A stretch of 64,000 bases of DNA, taken from positions 434,001 to 498,000 of the forward strand of contig JARYGU010000003.1 of NCBI GenBank assembly GCA_033795365.1, read 5' to 3'. This DNA is from JARYGU01 sp033795365. Lineage in GTDB: Bacteria > Pseudomonadota > Alphaproteobacteria > Rhizobiales > Rhizobiaceae. Shown one piece after another: positions 24,333 to 32,995 of this stretch. Position 1 is the stretch's first letter, and each line of letters opens with the position of its first letter. The notes beneath the pieces were generated by a model. The model worked only from the letters and a program-made list of their open reading frames with translations. It was not told where the DNA came from and did no database searches. The position numbers were made by a program, and so were the translations under genes.

Positions 24333-24850
24333 CCGGCAACTCGGCTCCCCGCTTGCGCGGCGGCCCGCTGCCGTCTGCACGCACCATAGACTGCATGACC
24401 CATGTCGAGCTGATCTGGATCGAGAAGAAGATCGAGTTCTGGATCAAATTCGGCCATGAGGCGCACGGACGGATCCTTGACTGCCGCAGGCGCATCGTTT
24501 CCTTCCGGCCGAACAGCATCTTCGCGTTCGTCCGCTGGGCCGCCAACGACTTTGGCACGGTCATATCGCGCATCGACATCTTGCGCGCCGTCGCGCCGGG
24601 CGAAGCCTACCAGACACTTTCCTGCGTGCGCCCCGGTGGCGAAATCCTCCTGAAGATCGAAGGCTGGGCAAAGGTCGAAGACGTGCTGCGCCACATCGAC
24701 GCCGTGGAGCGTACCGGCATCGATGCCTGCGATGTCGCGCCCGATCACTGGCGCCACGTCGCTCACCGCATGCAGGCGGGTGAAGCACCGCGCATCTACA
24801 CGATGGAGCGCCACCAGGCGTGGCTCAAGCGGCGGGAGCTCGGACGATGA
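24329..24850 (+). CDS. DUF2840 domain protein
   Basis: A 173-residue DUF2840 protein, a marker gene of alphaproteobacterial conjugative elements, always between the parA partner and traF. Visible blocks: THVELIWIEKKIEFWIKFGH, ILDCRRRIVSFRPNSIFAFV, RWAANDFGTVISRIDILRAV and PGGEILLKIEGWAKVEDVLR. No membrane segment. Role unknown; position suggests DNA processing or mating-pair assembly. Overlaps its neighbours by four bases on each side (ATGA), so it is translationally coupled. Confidence 0.88.
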   Translation: MTGNSAPRLRGGPLPSARTIDCMTHVELIWIEKKIEFWIKFGHEAHGRILDCRRRIVSFRPNSIFAFVRWAANDFGTVISRIDILRAVAPGEAYQTLSCVRPGGEILLKIEGWAKVEDVLRHIDAVERTGIDACDVAPDHWRHVAHRMQAGEAPRIYTMERHQAWLKRRELGR

Positions 24851-25773
24851 CCCGCTTCGGCTATGTCATGGTGACGTATTTCGCGGGTGTGGGCGCCGCT
24901 ATCGCGGCGTTCATCCCGACGCCGACCAAGCTCATCTGGAACAACACGGCCAGCGCGCCGGTCGGGTTCTACACTATCGCTCCGGCCGACCGGCTGGAAG
25001 TGCCCGAACTGGTCGCCGTCATGCCGCCCGAACCGCTCGCCGACTTCATGGTGGAACGCGGTTATGTCGGTCACGGAGTGCCGCTGCTGAAGCGCGTTCT
25101 CGGCCTGCCGGGACAACAGGTTTGCCGGATCGGCCGCGACATTCTGATCGACGGCGTGGCTATCGGCTCAGCGTTAAGCCACGACAGGATGGGCCGCGAC
25201 CTGCCGATCTGGCAGGGCTGCCGCGTCATCGCGACTGATCAGATGTTCCTCATGAACTGGGAAGTCCGCGACAGCTTCGACGGCCGCTACTTCGGCCCGC
25301 TTCCGGCTTCCGCCGTGATCGGTCGGGCAGTCCCTCTCTACACCGACGAAGACGGTTACGGCCGCTTCGTCTGGCGCGCCGACGCGGTGACGGCGCGGCC
25401 TTCGCAACCTCGCCGCACAACCCAGGAGACCACGATCATGGCTCAGATTGGCCAATTCATCCGCACACAGACCGGCTTCGAAGGGCGCTTCAGAGCGCTT
25501 GGCATCGACGAGGAAATCACCTTCGTTCCGGCCGAACCTTCGCATGCAAAGAACGCCCCGGCTTATCGCATCCTGCTCGGCGACAAAGAAGGGCTCGATA
25601 TCGGTGCCGGTTGGTCGCATGTCGGCGACCGTGCCGGCGAATTCGTCTCCGTCGAGATTTACAGTCCTCTGTTCGGCGGCACACTTCGCGCAAACCTCTT
25701 CCGCGCCGGTGACGACGTCTCCGCCTGGGGCCTGCACACCACCCCGCCATCGAAGAAGCGGAAGAAGGACTGA
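24847..25773 (+). CDS. traF: TraF-type S26 signal peptidase fused in frame to a DUF736 domain
   Basis: A 308-residue frame. Residues 1-190 are a TraF-like S26 peptidase: membrane anchor VMVTYFAGVGAAIAAFI, catalytic Ser region NNTASAPVGFYTI, and the Lys in GVPLLKRVLGLPG. TraF matures and cyclises the TrbC pilin. Residues 198-308 are a complete DUF736 domain (MAQIGQFIRTQTGFEGRFRA, then EFVSVEIYSPLFGGTLRANL and GLHTTPPSKK). In related elements these are two genes. Here no stop codon separates them. An ATG at 25438 with CAGGAGACC upstream could still start DUF736 separately. Either a fusion or loss of the traF stop by mutation. Confidence 0.85.
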   Translation: MTRFGYVMVTYFAGVGAAIAAFIPTPTKLIWNNTASAPVGFYTIAPADRLEVPELVAVMPPEPLADFMVERGYVGHGVPLLKRVLGLPGQQVCRIGRDILIDGVAIGSALSHDRMGRDLPIWQGCRVIATDQMFLMNWEVRDSFDGRYFGPLPASAVIGRAVPLYTDEDGYGRFVWRADAVTARPSQPRRTTQETTIMAQIGQFIRTQTGFEGRFRALGIDEEITFVPAEPSHAKNAPAYRILLGDKEGLDIGAGWSHVGDRAGEFVSVEIYSPLFGGTLRANLFRAGDDVSAWGLHTTPPSKKRKKD

Positions 25774-25776
25774 ACG

Positions 25777-26544
25777 GTGGCACCCGGACACCATGCGCGC
25801 GTCGGGCGGTTTGCCACCGTCTGGCGCTCAGCACTTCCCCTTTTTCTTTCCGGCCTGACCTTTGCCGCGTCCCTTGCGTGTCCGGCTCTTGCACAAACGC
25901 TGCCGGCCACACGCGCGGGAATTGCCGATCCTCATGCCGCACATATCGCAGAAGCATCGCAGCGCTTCGGCATTCCGCAGGCATGGATCGTGGCGGTAAA
26001 ACGCGCCGAAAGCTACGGCGACGTGCGCGCAGTCTCGCGTGCCGGTGCGCTTGGGCTCATGCAGATCATGCCTGACACATGGGCCGAACTTCGCGCCCGT
26101 CACCGGCTCGGCAGCGATCCGTTCGATCCTCGCGACAACATCATCGCAGGCACTGCCTATCTGCGCGAGATGCTTGACCGCTACGGCACTGTTCCGGCCA
26201 TGCTCGCAGCTTACAATGCGGGGCCAGCGCGTTACGACGAATATCTCGCAACCGGCCGTTCCCTGCCGGCCGAAACACGCGCCTATGTCGCTTTGCTCGC
26301 TCCCGCGCTTGGCTCCGCCGCGCCGTCGGATAGACTGCGAATCGCTCTCCGGCGACCCAATGATTGGCGCGAGGCGCCGCTCTTCGTGGCGCGCGCGGAC
26401 GACCGCCGATCTGCCGATGATCGTGCTGCCGATCGCCCGCCGAACGATCTGCAACGTCCCGTTCCGGCGCAGGGCGATGCCACTGCCGGGCCGCAGGCGG
26501 CCCCCATTTTCCTCGCCGGTCGCAAGGGGGATGGTCCGCAATGA
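25777..26544 (+). CDS. conjugation-associated lytic transglycosylase
   Basis: A 255-residue muramidase. The N-terminal signal peptide (LPLFLSGLTFAASLACPALA) exports it to the periplasm. The SLT domain shows the catalytic Glu in VAVKRAESYGDVRAVS, followed by GALGLMQIMPDTWAEL and MLAAYNAGPARYDEYL, the classic motif series. It opens peptidoglycan for the mating channel, like VirB1/TrbN. The start is a GTG at 25777, three bases after the preceding stop region. The C-terminal 70 residues are polar and poorly conserved. Confidence 0.9.
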   Translation: MAPGHHARVGRFATVWRSALPLFLSGLTFAASLACPALAQTLPATRAGIADPHAAHIAEASQRFGIPQAWIVAVKRAESYGDVRAVSRAGALGLMQIMPDTWAELRARHRLGSDPFDPRDNIIAGTAYLREMLDRYGTVPAMLAAYNAGPARYDEYLATGRSLPAETRAYVALLAPALGSAAPSDRLRIALRRPNDWREAPLFVARADDRRSADDRAADRPPNDLQRPVPAQGDATAGPQAAPIFLAGRKGDGPQ

Positions 26545-26639
26545 CGGTCAGCCGCCCCTTTCGCATCCTGTCGGGCTCTGGCGCATCATGGAGGGTGCCG
26601 GGGATGGAGGCAGGCGCAGCAACCGGACGATGGCAGGAT

Positions 26640-26787
26640 AAAAGGGCGCACATTGCGCGGCGGTCGAATGGTTGTTTTTGTTTGGTTTTCTTTCCAGTTG
26701 CAAACATTGCCCGGCTTTGCCGCAATGTTCGCCCAAGACCCAACCAATTGTCTCTGCGAGATATTTTGAACATTGCGGGGCTGCGCC
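26640..26787. other. candidate origin of transfer (oriT) upstream of the relaxase
   Basis: A 148-bp AT-richer stretch directly before the relaxase gene. It contains a hairpin at 26703-26729 (AACATTGC / GCAATGTT, inner GGC-TTT-GCC, two-base bulge) and the motif CATTGC three times in direct orientation (26651, 26705, 26771) plus once inverted. It also has a T-rich segment at 26672-26695. Relaxase nick sites commonly lie beside such repeats just upstream of the relaxase gene. No nick sequence can be named. A small frame (26541-26795) spans it but looks like chance. Confidence 0.5.
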
Positions 26788-28527
26788 ATGACTGATGAGC
26801 GCGAGTTCCGCGTCCGTCTCGGGCGGATCCGGTCCACCCGAGCGCAGTCGACACGGCCCTTCATTGCACAGGCGCTCGCCGCGGCGAAGAAGGCTGGCGG
26901 CGACGTGTCGCGCTCCGGCCGCGTCGTCTCCAGCAGTCGCTCACGCTTGGGGCATGGCCAGCGTGCCAGCATTCAGGCCAATCGCCTGATCTCGTCCCGC
27001 TCGCGCGGCGCCGTCGTCAAGGCGCGTGTCATTCGCCATTCGGCACGCTCAGCACCGCTCGGCACCCATCTCAACTATCTGCGCCGCGAAGGCGTAACCC
27101 GCGGCGGAGAGAAGGCCCGCCTGTTCGGGCCGGGCACCGAGAATGCCGACGCCGGCGCGTTCGCCGAGCGGTGCCAGGACGATCGGCATCATTTCCGCTT
27201 CATTGTCAGCCCCGACGACGCGTTGGAAATGGCTGACCTCAAATCCTTCACCCGCGATCTCGTCGGGCAGATGGAGAAGGATCTCGGCACCCGGCTTGAC
27301 TGGATGGCCGTGGATCACTGGAACACCGAGCATCCCCATGTCCACCTGATCGTGCGCGGCGTCCGTGACGACGGCCAGGATCTCGTCGTCTCGCGCGACT
27401 ACATCAAGGAGGGGATCCGCGACCGGGCGCGCGATCTCATCACCCAGGAGCTGGGGCCGCGTACCGACCTCGGCATCCGCCGCATGCTGGAGGGCCAGAT
27501 CGAGGCGGAGCGTTGGACCCAGCTCGATCGTCAGCTTGTCCGGGACGGGAAGGAAACCGGCATTATCGATCTCGCGCCGCGATCCGATCGCCAACCCGAT
27601 GAATTCCATGCGCTGAAGGTCGGTCGCCTGCGTACATTGGAAATCCTGGGTGTCGCCGGACAGGTCGGCTATTCCCAATGGTTCATCAAACCCGAAGCCG
27701 AGGCGGTGCTGCGCGAACTCGGGCTACGCGGCGACATCATCAAGCGGATGCACAAGGCGCTGACCGAATTCGGCATCGAACGGGGCTCGGCGAACTACGT
27801 GCTGGCAGGCGAAAGTCTCGATGAGCCAGTCATCGGTCGGCTGGTCGATCGCGGTCTCGACGATGAGTTGAGGGGAACGGCCTATGCTGTGGTCGATGGC
27901 GTCGACGGCCGCACCCATCATATCAAGCTGCCCGATCTCGATGCGGCGGGAGACAGCGCTCCCGGCTCGATCGTCGAGCTGCGCAAGTTCGATGACGCGC
28001 GCGGGCGGCGCCGTGTCGCGCTTGCCGTTCGCTCCGATCTCGACATCAACGCCCAGGTGACGGCGTCAGGTGCGACCTGGCTCGACCGGCAGGCCGTCGC
28101 GCGAGAACCGCTGTCGCTCTCCGATGGCGGCTTCGGCGCCGAGGTGCAGCAGGCCATGGACCGGCGCGCCGACCATCTTGTCGAGCAGGGTCTTGCCGAA
28201 CGTCATGGGTGTAGCGTGGTGTTCGCCCGCAGACTGGTCGGCACCCTGCGTCGCCGCGAGCTGGACGCGCTCGGTGAAAAGCTTGCTGCCGAGACGAACC
28301 AGCCGTTCAACCGCGCCGACAGTGGTGAATATGTCGCCGGCACCTATCGACGGCGCTTCGTGCTCGCCTCTGGCCGCTTCGCAATGATCGATGACGGTCT
28401 GGGCTTCCAGCTCGTTCCCTGGAGACCCTCGCTTGAAAAGCAGCTCGGCAAGCACGTCTCCGGTGTCGCCCGCAATGATGGGGGCATCGACTGGAGTTTT
28501 GGCCGCAAGCGAGGGCTCGGTCTCTAG
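26788..28527 (+). CDS. relaxase/mobilization nuclease (VirD2-like, with DUF3363)
   Basis: A 579-residue relaxase that nicks oriT and stays bound to the transferred strand. The three-His motif HPHVH gives His182, His184 and His186. The upstream SAPLGTHLNYLRREGVTRGG and HHFRFIVSPDDALEM blocks fit the MOB-P/VirD2 class. The C-terminal half is DUF3363, as in relaxases of alphaproteobacterial ICEs. The Arg/Lys-rich N-terminus probably binds DNA. The start at 26788 (MTDEREFRVRLGRIR) was preferred to an upstream in-frame codon. Followed by traG after 28 bases. Confidence 0.92.
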   Translation: MTDEREFRVRLGRIRSTRAQSTRPFIAQALAAAKKAGGDVSRSGRVVSSSRSRLGHGQRASIQANRLISSRSRGAVVKARVIRHSARSAPLGTHLNYLRREGVTRGGEKARLFGPGTENADAGAFAERCQDDRHHFRFIVSPDDALEMADLKSFTRDLVGQMEKDLGTRLDWMAVDHWNTEHPHVHLIVRGVRDDGQDLVVSRDYIKEGIRDRARDLITQELGPRTDLGIRRMLEGQIEAERWTQLDRQLVRDGKETGIIDLAPRSDRQPDEFHALKVGRLRTLEILGVAGQVGYSQWFIKPEAEAVLRELGLRGDIIKRMHKALTEFGIERGSANYVLAGESLDEPVIGRLVDRGLDDELRGTAYAVVDGVDGRTHHIKLPDLDAAGDSAPGSIVELRKFDDARGRRRVALAVRSDLDINAQVTASGATWLDRQAVAREPLSLSDGGFGAEVQQAMDRRADHLVEQGLAERHGCSVVFARRLVGTLRRRELDALGEKLAAETNQPFNRADSGEYVAGTYRRRFVLASGRFAMIDDGLGFQLVPWRPSLEKQLGKHVSGVARNDGGIDWSFGRKRGLGL

Positions 28528-28555
28528 CCTCGAATTCCAAGAAAGGATCATCGCC

Positions 28556-30529
28556 ATGTCCGCGACGAAAATCCTCTGGGGGCAGATCCTCACCATCTTC
28601 CTGATCGTCCTGATGACGACCTGGGGCGCGACGCAGTGGACCGCCTGGCAGCTCGGCTTTCAGTCCCAGCTTGGAAGGCCCTGGTTCGAGATCGCGGGCT
28701 GGCCGATCTACTATCCGCCGTCCTTCTTCTGGTGGTGGTATTTCTATGACGCCTATGCCCCTTCGATCTTTGTCGAGGGCGGCCTGATCGCCGCGTCGGG
28801 CGGCTTCATCGCCATCGCGGTTGCGATCGGCATGTCGGTTTCACGTGCACGCGAGGCCAAGAACGTCGCCACCTATGGATCGGCGCGTTGGGCCGAGCTG
28901 GAGGAAGTAAAAGCCGCCGGTCTGCTCGGTCAGGACGGCGTGGTTCTCGGCCGCCTGAAGCAGGATTATTTGCGCCATGATGGCCCCGAGCATGTCTTGT
29001 GCTTTGCTCCCACCAGATCAGGCAAGGGCGTTGGCCTTGTCGTCCCCTCGCTTCTGACCTGGCCCGGCAGCGCGATCGTTCACGACATCAAGGGGGAGAA
29101 CTGGCAGCTCACGGCCGGTTTCCGCGCAAGGCACGGTCGCGTCCTGCTGTTTGATCCGACCAACCCGAAGTCAGCCGCCTACAACCCGTTGCTGGAAGTC
29201 CGGAAAGGGGAATGGGAGGTCCGCGACGTCCAGAACATCGCCGACATTCTGGTCGATCCCGAGGGTAGCCTCGAAAAGCGGAACCATTGGGAGAAGACCT
29301 CGCATGCCCTGCTGGTCGGCGCGATCCTGCACGTCCTTTATGCCGAGAAGGACAAGACCCTGGCAGGCGTCGCGGCCTTCCTATCCGACCCAAAGCGGCC
29401 AATCGAGTCGACGCTCGCCGCGATGATGAAGACGGCGCATCTTGGGCCGAGCGGACCGCATCCTGTCATCGCCAGCGCCGCACGCGAGCTGCTGAACAAA
29501 TCCGATAACGAGCGCTCCGGTGTGCTGTCCACGGCGATGAGCTTTCTTGGACTTTATCGCGATCCGATCGTCGCAGAGGTGACGCGCCGCTGTGACTGGC
29601 GCATCACCGATATCGTGAGCGAAAAGCGTCCGACGACGCTCTACCTCGTCGTGCCGCCGTCCGACATCAATCGGACAAAGCCGCTCATTCGCCTGATCCT
29701 CAACCAGATTGGCCGCCGCCTGACCGAGGACCTGCAGGCGAAGGCCGCACGGCACAGGCTGCTGCTCATGCTGGATGAGTTCCCGGCCTTGGGCCGGCTG
29801 GATTTCTTCGAGTCGGCGTTGGCCTTCATGGCAGGGTATGGGCTCAAGAGTTTTCTGATTGCCCAATCGCTGAACCAGATCGAAAAGGCATACGGGCCTA
29901 ACAATTCGATCCTCGACAACTGCCATGTCCGGGTGAGCTTCGCCACCAATGACGAAAGAACCGCAAAAAGGGTGAGCGACGCGCTCGGCACGGCCACCGA
30001 GATGCGAGCCATGAAAAACTACGCCGGCCACAGATTGAGTCCGTGGCTCGGTCATCTGATGGTCTCGCGTCAGGAAACCGCACGCCCGCTGCTCACCTCC
30101 GGCGAGATCATGCAGCTCCCACCAAGCGACGAAATCGTCATGGTTGCCGGGATACCGCCGATCAAGGCGAAGAAAGCCCGCTACTATGAGGACCGGCGGT
30201 TTAGGGAGCGGATCTTGCCGCCGCCCCAACTCGTCCCGCAGGACGTACCGCGTCCGGACGACTGGAGCCGCATGCCGATCCCGACCCCTCCCACGGCTGC
30301 CGGGACATTCGCGGGTGACGAAGACCCAACTGAATCCGAGCGTCGGCATCAGCCGGAGCTAAGCCACGTCAAACCTGTCGATAAGAAGGAGCCGATCGAG
30401 AACGAATTCGAGCTCGGGCCGCCCGACGACGATGACGAGGACGCGGTGCGTAACCGTCGTCTGACCCGTCTTATGGAAGGTGTGGCGCGGCAGGTCTCGC
30501 TCTATCCCAAAGACGGAATGGAGTTGTGA
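28556..30529 (+). CDS. traG: conjugative coupling protein TraG/VirD4
   Basis: A 657-residue type IV coupling protein that links the relaxosome to the Trb channel and drives DNA transfer with ATP. Two N-terminal membrane segments (ILTIFLIVLMTTWGATQW and a second near residue 80-100). Walker A FAPTRSGKGVGL at about residue 150, Walker B LLMLDEFPALGRL at about residue 403, and the signature QSLNQIEKAYGPNNSI downstream. The acidic C-terminus (PPDDDDEDAVRNR) may contact the relaxase. ATG 28556 follows AGAAAGGATC. Its stop overlaps the next gene start. Confidence 0.95.
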   Translation: MSATKILWGQILTIFLIVLMTTWGATQWTAWQLGFQSQLGRPWFEIAGWPIYYPPSFFWWWYFYDAYAPSIFVEGGLIAASGGFIAIAVAIGMSVSRAREAKNVATYGSARWAELEEVKAAGLLGQDGVVLGRLKQDYLRHDGPEHVLCFAPTRSGKGVGLVVPSLLTWPGSAIVHDIKGENWQLTAGFRARHGRVLLFDPTNPKSAAYNPLLEVRKGEWEVRDVQNIADILVDPEGSLEKRNHWEKTSHALLVGAILHVLYAEKDKTLAGVAAFLSDPKRPIESTLAAMMKTAHLGPSGPHPVIASAARELLNKSDNERSGVLSTAMSFLGLYRDPIVAEVTRRCDWRITDIVSEKRPTTLYLVVPPSDINRTKPLIRLILNQIGRRLTEDLQAKAARHRLLLMLDEFPALGRLDFFESALAFMAGYGLKSFLIAQSLNQIEKAYGPNNSILDNCHVRVSFATNDERTAKRVSDALGTATEMRAMKNYAGHRLSPWLGHLMVSRQETARPLLTSGEIMQLPPSDEIVMVAGIPPIKAKKARYYEDRRFRERILPPPQLVPQDVPRPDDWSRMPIPTPPTAAGTFAGDEDPTESERRHQPELSHVKPVDKKEPIENEFELGPPDDDDEDAVRNRRLTRLMEGVARQVSLYPKDGMEL

Positions 30530-30972
30530 AGCCCATGACAAGTAGAAAAAAGAAGACACAGATCTCCGTCTATCTCGAACTGGACGTCATGAAGATGCTT
30601 TCGGACTATGCCGCCCGCCGGGAACAGCCGATGTCTTTGATCGTGGAGGCGGCTGTTGCATCCTTCCTGTCGCCGGATGACGCCGAACGGCGCGAGGCAA
30701 TTATCGCCAAGCGTCTGGACCAGATCGACCGCCGCATGACGCGATTGGAGCGTGATCTCGGCATCTCGGTCGAGACCCTCGCCGTGTTCGTCCGTTTCTG
30801 GCTCGCCACCACGCCAGCCTTGCCCGAACTGGCTGCACAGGCTGCCCGAGCCAAGGCCAGCGAGCGCTATGAAGCGTTTGTGACAGCGCTCGGCCGCCGG
30901 CTTGCCCAGGGACCGAAGCTGCGACAGGAAATCGCCGAGGACGTCGCCGACTCATCCGACGGGCAGGCCTAA
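30526..30972 (+). CDS. CopG-like ribbon-helix-helix protein
   Basis: A 148-residue protein whose N-terminus is a ribbon-helix-helix (KKKTQISVYLELDVMKMLSD, AARREQPMSLIVEAAVASFL), followed by a helical region with LDQIDRRMTRLERDLGIS and VETLAVFVRFWLATTPALPE. In this backbone it lies between traG and trbB and probably controls the trb operon or helps the relaxosome. GTG 30526 overlaps the traG stop; ATG 30535 is an alternative. In related elements trbB follows directly; here 6.3 kb of other DNA intervenes. Confidence 0.85.
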   Translation: MKPMTSRKKKTQISVYLELDVMKMLSDYAARREQPMSLIVEAAVASFLSPDDAERREAIIAKRLDQIDRRMTRLERDLGISVETLAVFVRFWLATTPALPELAAQAARAKASERYEAFVTALGRRLAQGPKLRQEIAEDVADSSDGQA

Positions 30973-31196
30973 GTTCAGAATTCATCGGTCAAGCCAGAAG
31001 ATAACCGACGCAGCCAAGCAGATCGCGTTAACAAAGGTATGCGCCACTGTTTTGCACTAAAAGCGCCATAATGCGAGTGATTTCGTCGGCTAAAATGGGG
31101 TGTTCCAAGCAAGCCGTTGCAGATATTGACGATGGGATAGTCGCCGTTAGTCGCGAAGCGTTCAGTACGGCAACCTGCATCATTCCAGGTCGTGTA

Positions 31197-31586
31197 TCAT
31201 ATAGCCGAGCGGATGTCCGTCTCAGTGAAATCGTTGCCCTTGAACAGCAACGGTTCGCCGAAATCCTTGGCAAGAGCATAGGCAAAACAGTCGCCGAAAT
31301 TCAGTCCAGCTTTGTGCCTGCCCTTTCCGAAATCAAGGAATGCCTGTCGGGCCAGATGCCCCTGCTCAACGGTCACGGGCTCGATGTCGATCACTGCGCG
31401 GCGAAAGAAGGCGTCGGCCTGCCTCATGCCTTCCGGCCCGAGCTGCTTTTCGATCACCATGGACAGCTCCACATAGTTTGCCACGCTGATCCGGCTGGTT
31501 GCGGAACCGTGGATCAGTCGCGTGAAGGCGGCGGCCTCCGGCTCGCCGTAGAGGATCGCCACCATGGCGGATGTATCGATAATCAT
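31197..31586 (-). CDS. vapC: VapC-type PIN-domain toxin
   Basis: A 129-residue PIN-domain RNase: N-terminal MIIDTSAMVAILYGEPEAAA with the first acidic residue, Glu in VANYVELSMVIEKQL, and the C-terminal GLNFGDCFAYALAKDFGEPL block with the third acidic position. Overlaps the stop of its antitoxin gene (ATGA). Complete and probably functional. It lies in the foreign segment between copG and trbB. Confidence 0.92.
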   Translation of the reverse strand: MIIDTSAMVAILYGEPEAAAFTRLIHGSATSRISVANYVELSMVIEKQLGPEGMRQADAFFRRAVIDIEPVTVEQGHLARQAFLDFGKGRHKAGLNFGDCFAYALAKDFGEPLLFKGNDFTETDIRSAI

Positions 31587-31831
31587 TTCGGCAGGCCGTC
31601 CTCGTCATAGAGAAGCTCGGCGTGATCAGCATAAGGCCGCTTCAAATGGGCTGCGGCCCTGTCGGCAATCGCCAGAAGTTCTTCGAACGAGGCTCTGCCT
31701 CTCTGTTTTTCAATTTGCGCATACCGCTCACGCAGAGCCTCGGTCACGACACGGCTCATGCTCTGCCCGGTTGCATGGGCGATCGCTTGGGCGAGGCGAT
31801 GCGCTTCGGGGTCTTTCACGTTGAGGCTCAT
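31583..31831 (-). CDS. vapB: VapB-type antitoxin
   Basis: An 82-residue antitoxin: MSLNVKDPEAHRLAQAIAHA, then a helix SRVVTEALRERYAQIEKQRG and an acidic C-terminus that binds the toxin. The start at 31831 gives the canonical N-terminus; an upstream ATG at 31846 is also in frame. It precedes vapC with a four-base overlap. It probably represses its own promoter, where three TTCTACC repeats lie. Confidence 0.88.
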   Translation of the reverse strand: MSLNVKDPEAHRLAQAIAHATGQSMSRVVTEALRERYAQIEKQRGRASFEELLAIADRAAAHLKRPYADHAELLYDEDGLPK

Positions 31832-31845
31832 CTGGAGGTACTCCA

Positions 31846-31880
31846 TTCTACCTAATTATCTAATTTTCTACCATTCTACC
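31846..31880 (-). promoter_or_regulatory. TTCTACC repeats upstream of vapB, candidate operator
   Basis: TTCTACC occurs three times at 31846, 31866 and 31874 in an AT-rich stretch (with TAATTATCTAATTT between the first two) directly upstream of the vapB start. Spacing of 20 and 8 bases is compatible with an autoregulatory operator of the VapBC complex. Confidence 0.45.
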
Positions 31881-31987
31881 CCATTGTATCTCGGCGTCCA
31901 AGTGAACATGCCGCATCAAAAACGACCTCTTCCGGAACAGATATTTAGCCCGGAACAGCTCATCGAACGCAGTCATTCATTCTGTTC

Positions 31988-32396
31988 GGTGTCCTGAATC
32001 AAACGATAATCACCGACATGCGAAGTTGGCTCACGCAGAATCGTGCCCATGTCGCTGGTAAGTCGCCGCTCGGCGAAGTGCTTGCCTATATCGCCAAATA
32101 CTGGGATGGCCTCTGTGTCTTCCTGACTGACGGTCGTATCGAGATCGACAACAACAGCGTCGAACGAACCATTCGGCCCATAGCGTTGAACAGGAAGTAT
32201 GCTCTTTTTGCGGGGCATGATGTGGGAAGCCGAGAATTGGGCGACCATCGCCTCGCTCATTGATACCTGCAAGCTCAACGCTGTCGATCCGTCTGCCTAC
32301 TTGACCGCCACGCTCACCTCCATCGTCACCGGCCACAAGCAGAGCCGGATCGATGATCTGATGCCGTGGAATTACTCGAGGCGAGCACAAAGCTGA
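31988..32396 (+). pseudogene. IS66-family transposase (TnpC) 3' remnant 1
   Basis: Reads ALFAGHD preceded by GRIEIDNNSVERTIRPIALN, the hallmark C-terminal block of IS66 TnpC, in one frame. After a one-base shift near 32225 the next frame continues ENWATIASLIDTCKLNAVDP and SRIDDLMPWNYSRR. The upstream part of the transposase is missing. Inactive. It differs in sequence from the second IS66 fragment at 32996, so two different IS66 members are involved. Confidence 0.85.
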
Positions 32397-32508
32397 AGTC
32401 TGCTGCTGGGCCAATTCGCTCATGACATCGAACTTCGCCATCCAAACTTGACAGCAATCCGACGACGTAATCTGCTCGCAAACGCTTCAACGCTGCTGAG
32501 GATTATAG

Positions 32509-32871
32509 ATGAATACTGGGCGCTTGTTTCTCATTGCCTATATCACGACCATCGGTCAGGTTGCCGCACAAGGCAATCGGCAGCCCTTGAACGCCGAAAC
32601 ATTCGAGTACAGCGCATCCATAATTCGCCAGCTACCATCCACACATGCCGAGATGATTAAGGATTGCCCCCGAGCCGGGTTTCTCGAGATAAGCGAAGCT
32701 GGATTGGAGGAGCTTCGACGAAAGAGCGGCTTAACTCACTCCGCTCTACAGGAGCGTCTGTGTCGTAATATCGTTGAAGGTATTGTTTCAGGCGCGGTTA
32801 CTTACCGAACATGGCGTGATTGGATCAACACTCCCGACACCGAGCGAAAGATGAATGTGTCCGATCAATGA
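32509..32871 (+). CDS. hypothetical exported protein (120 aa)
   Basis: A 120-residue protein with an N-terminal signal-like segment (MNTGRLFLIAYITTIGQVAA, cleavage after AQG region). The mature part is mixed helical (AETFEYSASIIRQLPSTHAE, EAGLEELRRKSGLTHSALQE) with two cysteines. ATG 32509 has GAGGA 12 bases upstream. It lies between two IS66 fragments, so it is likely passenger DNA. I recognise no domain. Confidence 0.55.
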   Translation: MNTGRLFLIAYITTIGQVAAQGNRQPLNAETFEYSASIIRQLPSTHAEMIKDCPRAGFLEISEAGLEELRRKSGLTHSALQERLCRNIVEGIVSGAVTYRTWRDWINTPDTERKMNVSDQ

Positions 32872-32995
32872 CATACCATTTAAAACAGTTCGCTGAGACG
32901 TAGCTTTTGGCGAGTTCTTACCATCTCTGTCACAGCGATAGCGCTCGAAACGAGCCAATGCCCCTTGGCCAAGGTGGCAAGGTGGCAGGCAGACA

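Noticed and set aside
26541..26795. 84-codon frame between transglycosylase and relaxase
   Set aside because: Has an ATG overlap with the preceding stop, but composition is noisy, no domain is seen, and it runs through the repeat-rich candidate oriT.
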